Positions 20,242-20,284 of a stretch of DNA of 20,284 nucleotides are shown here, piece by piece. The DNA comes from Plakobranchus ocellatus (lineage: Eukaryota; Mollusca; Gastropoda; Plakobranchidae). How positions within the stretch are numbered: position 1 is the stretch's first letter; each line of letters opens with the position of its first letter. The notes beneath the pieces are model-generated. The model was not told the DNA's origin, ran no database searches, and worked only from the letters and a program-made list of their open reading frames with translations. The translations under genes and the position numbers were made by a program. The DNA lies in assembly GCA_019648995.1 (NCBI GenBank), contig BLXT01007882.1, positions 380,002-400,285 of the forward strand, in the 5' to 3' direction.

Positions 20242-20284
<43 letters not shown>
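20242..20284 (+). repeat. (TC)n microsatellite reaching the window edge
   Basis: A pure TC dinucleotide run of at least 43 nt, cut off by the end of the window. Confidence 0.98.

Overview
This is an AT-rich eukaryotic nuclear window from an animal. It has GT-AG introns, AATAAA signals, many homopolymer runs and trinucleotide microsatellites, tRNA-derived SINE-like pieces, and very little coding DNA. The repeat texture and the secreted knottin-like peptides suggest a marine invertebrate, plausibly a mollusc, but nothing here fixes the taxon.

The real content is a head-to-tail cluster of small secreted cysteine-rich peptide genes, all on the minus strand and roughly 8-9 kb apart. Gene A (CDS 490-1306, exons 1306-1162 and 548-490) encodes a 67-residue precursor with one six-cysteine inhibitor-cystine-knot (ICK) type framework. 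Gene B (CDS 8461-10278, exons 10278-10140 and 8636-8461; 104 residues) and gene C (CDS 17289-18271, exons 18271-18136 and 17506-17289; 117 residues) each encode two such frameworks in tandem, joined by a glycine-rich linker. In all three, exon 1 holds the signal peptide and the first four cysteines. A phase-1 intron follows the vicinal Cys-Cys, and exon 2 supplies the rest. Each start codon also lies a short way downstream of a good 3' splice site, so an untranslated leader exon is likely. For gene C a TATA box and a leader-exon donor can be seen, and a 77-bp segment carrying that donor has been triplicated. A broken relic of the second-knot part of exon 2 (5476-5577, minus) lies between genes A and B, so the cluster has had at least one more member.

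Region by region: 1-1321 gene A and its 3' flank; 1322-5475 intergenic, with SINE-like pieces, a compound microsatellite and a short N gap; 5476-5612 gene relic and a palindrome; 5613-8122 intergenic, with a degenerate 31-bp repeat array; 8123-10311 gene B with a long hairpin in its intron; 10312-17013 intergenic, with a second compound microsatellite, SINE-like pieces and a cysteine-rich reading frame of unknown status; 17014-19293 gene C with polyadenylation, leader and promoter signals; 19294-20284 low-complexity DNA ending in a (TC)n tract.

The products would be exported, disulfide-rich peptides without an obvious propeptide. Whether they act as venom components, antimicrobials, metal binders or signalling peptides cannot be told from sequence. 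The gene calls rest on splice sites, reading-frame continuity and conserved cysteine spacing; no database search was possible.
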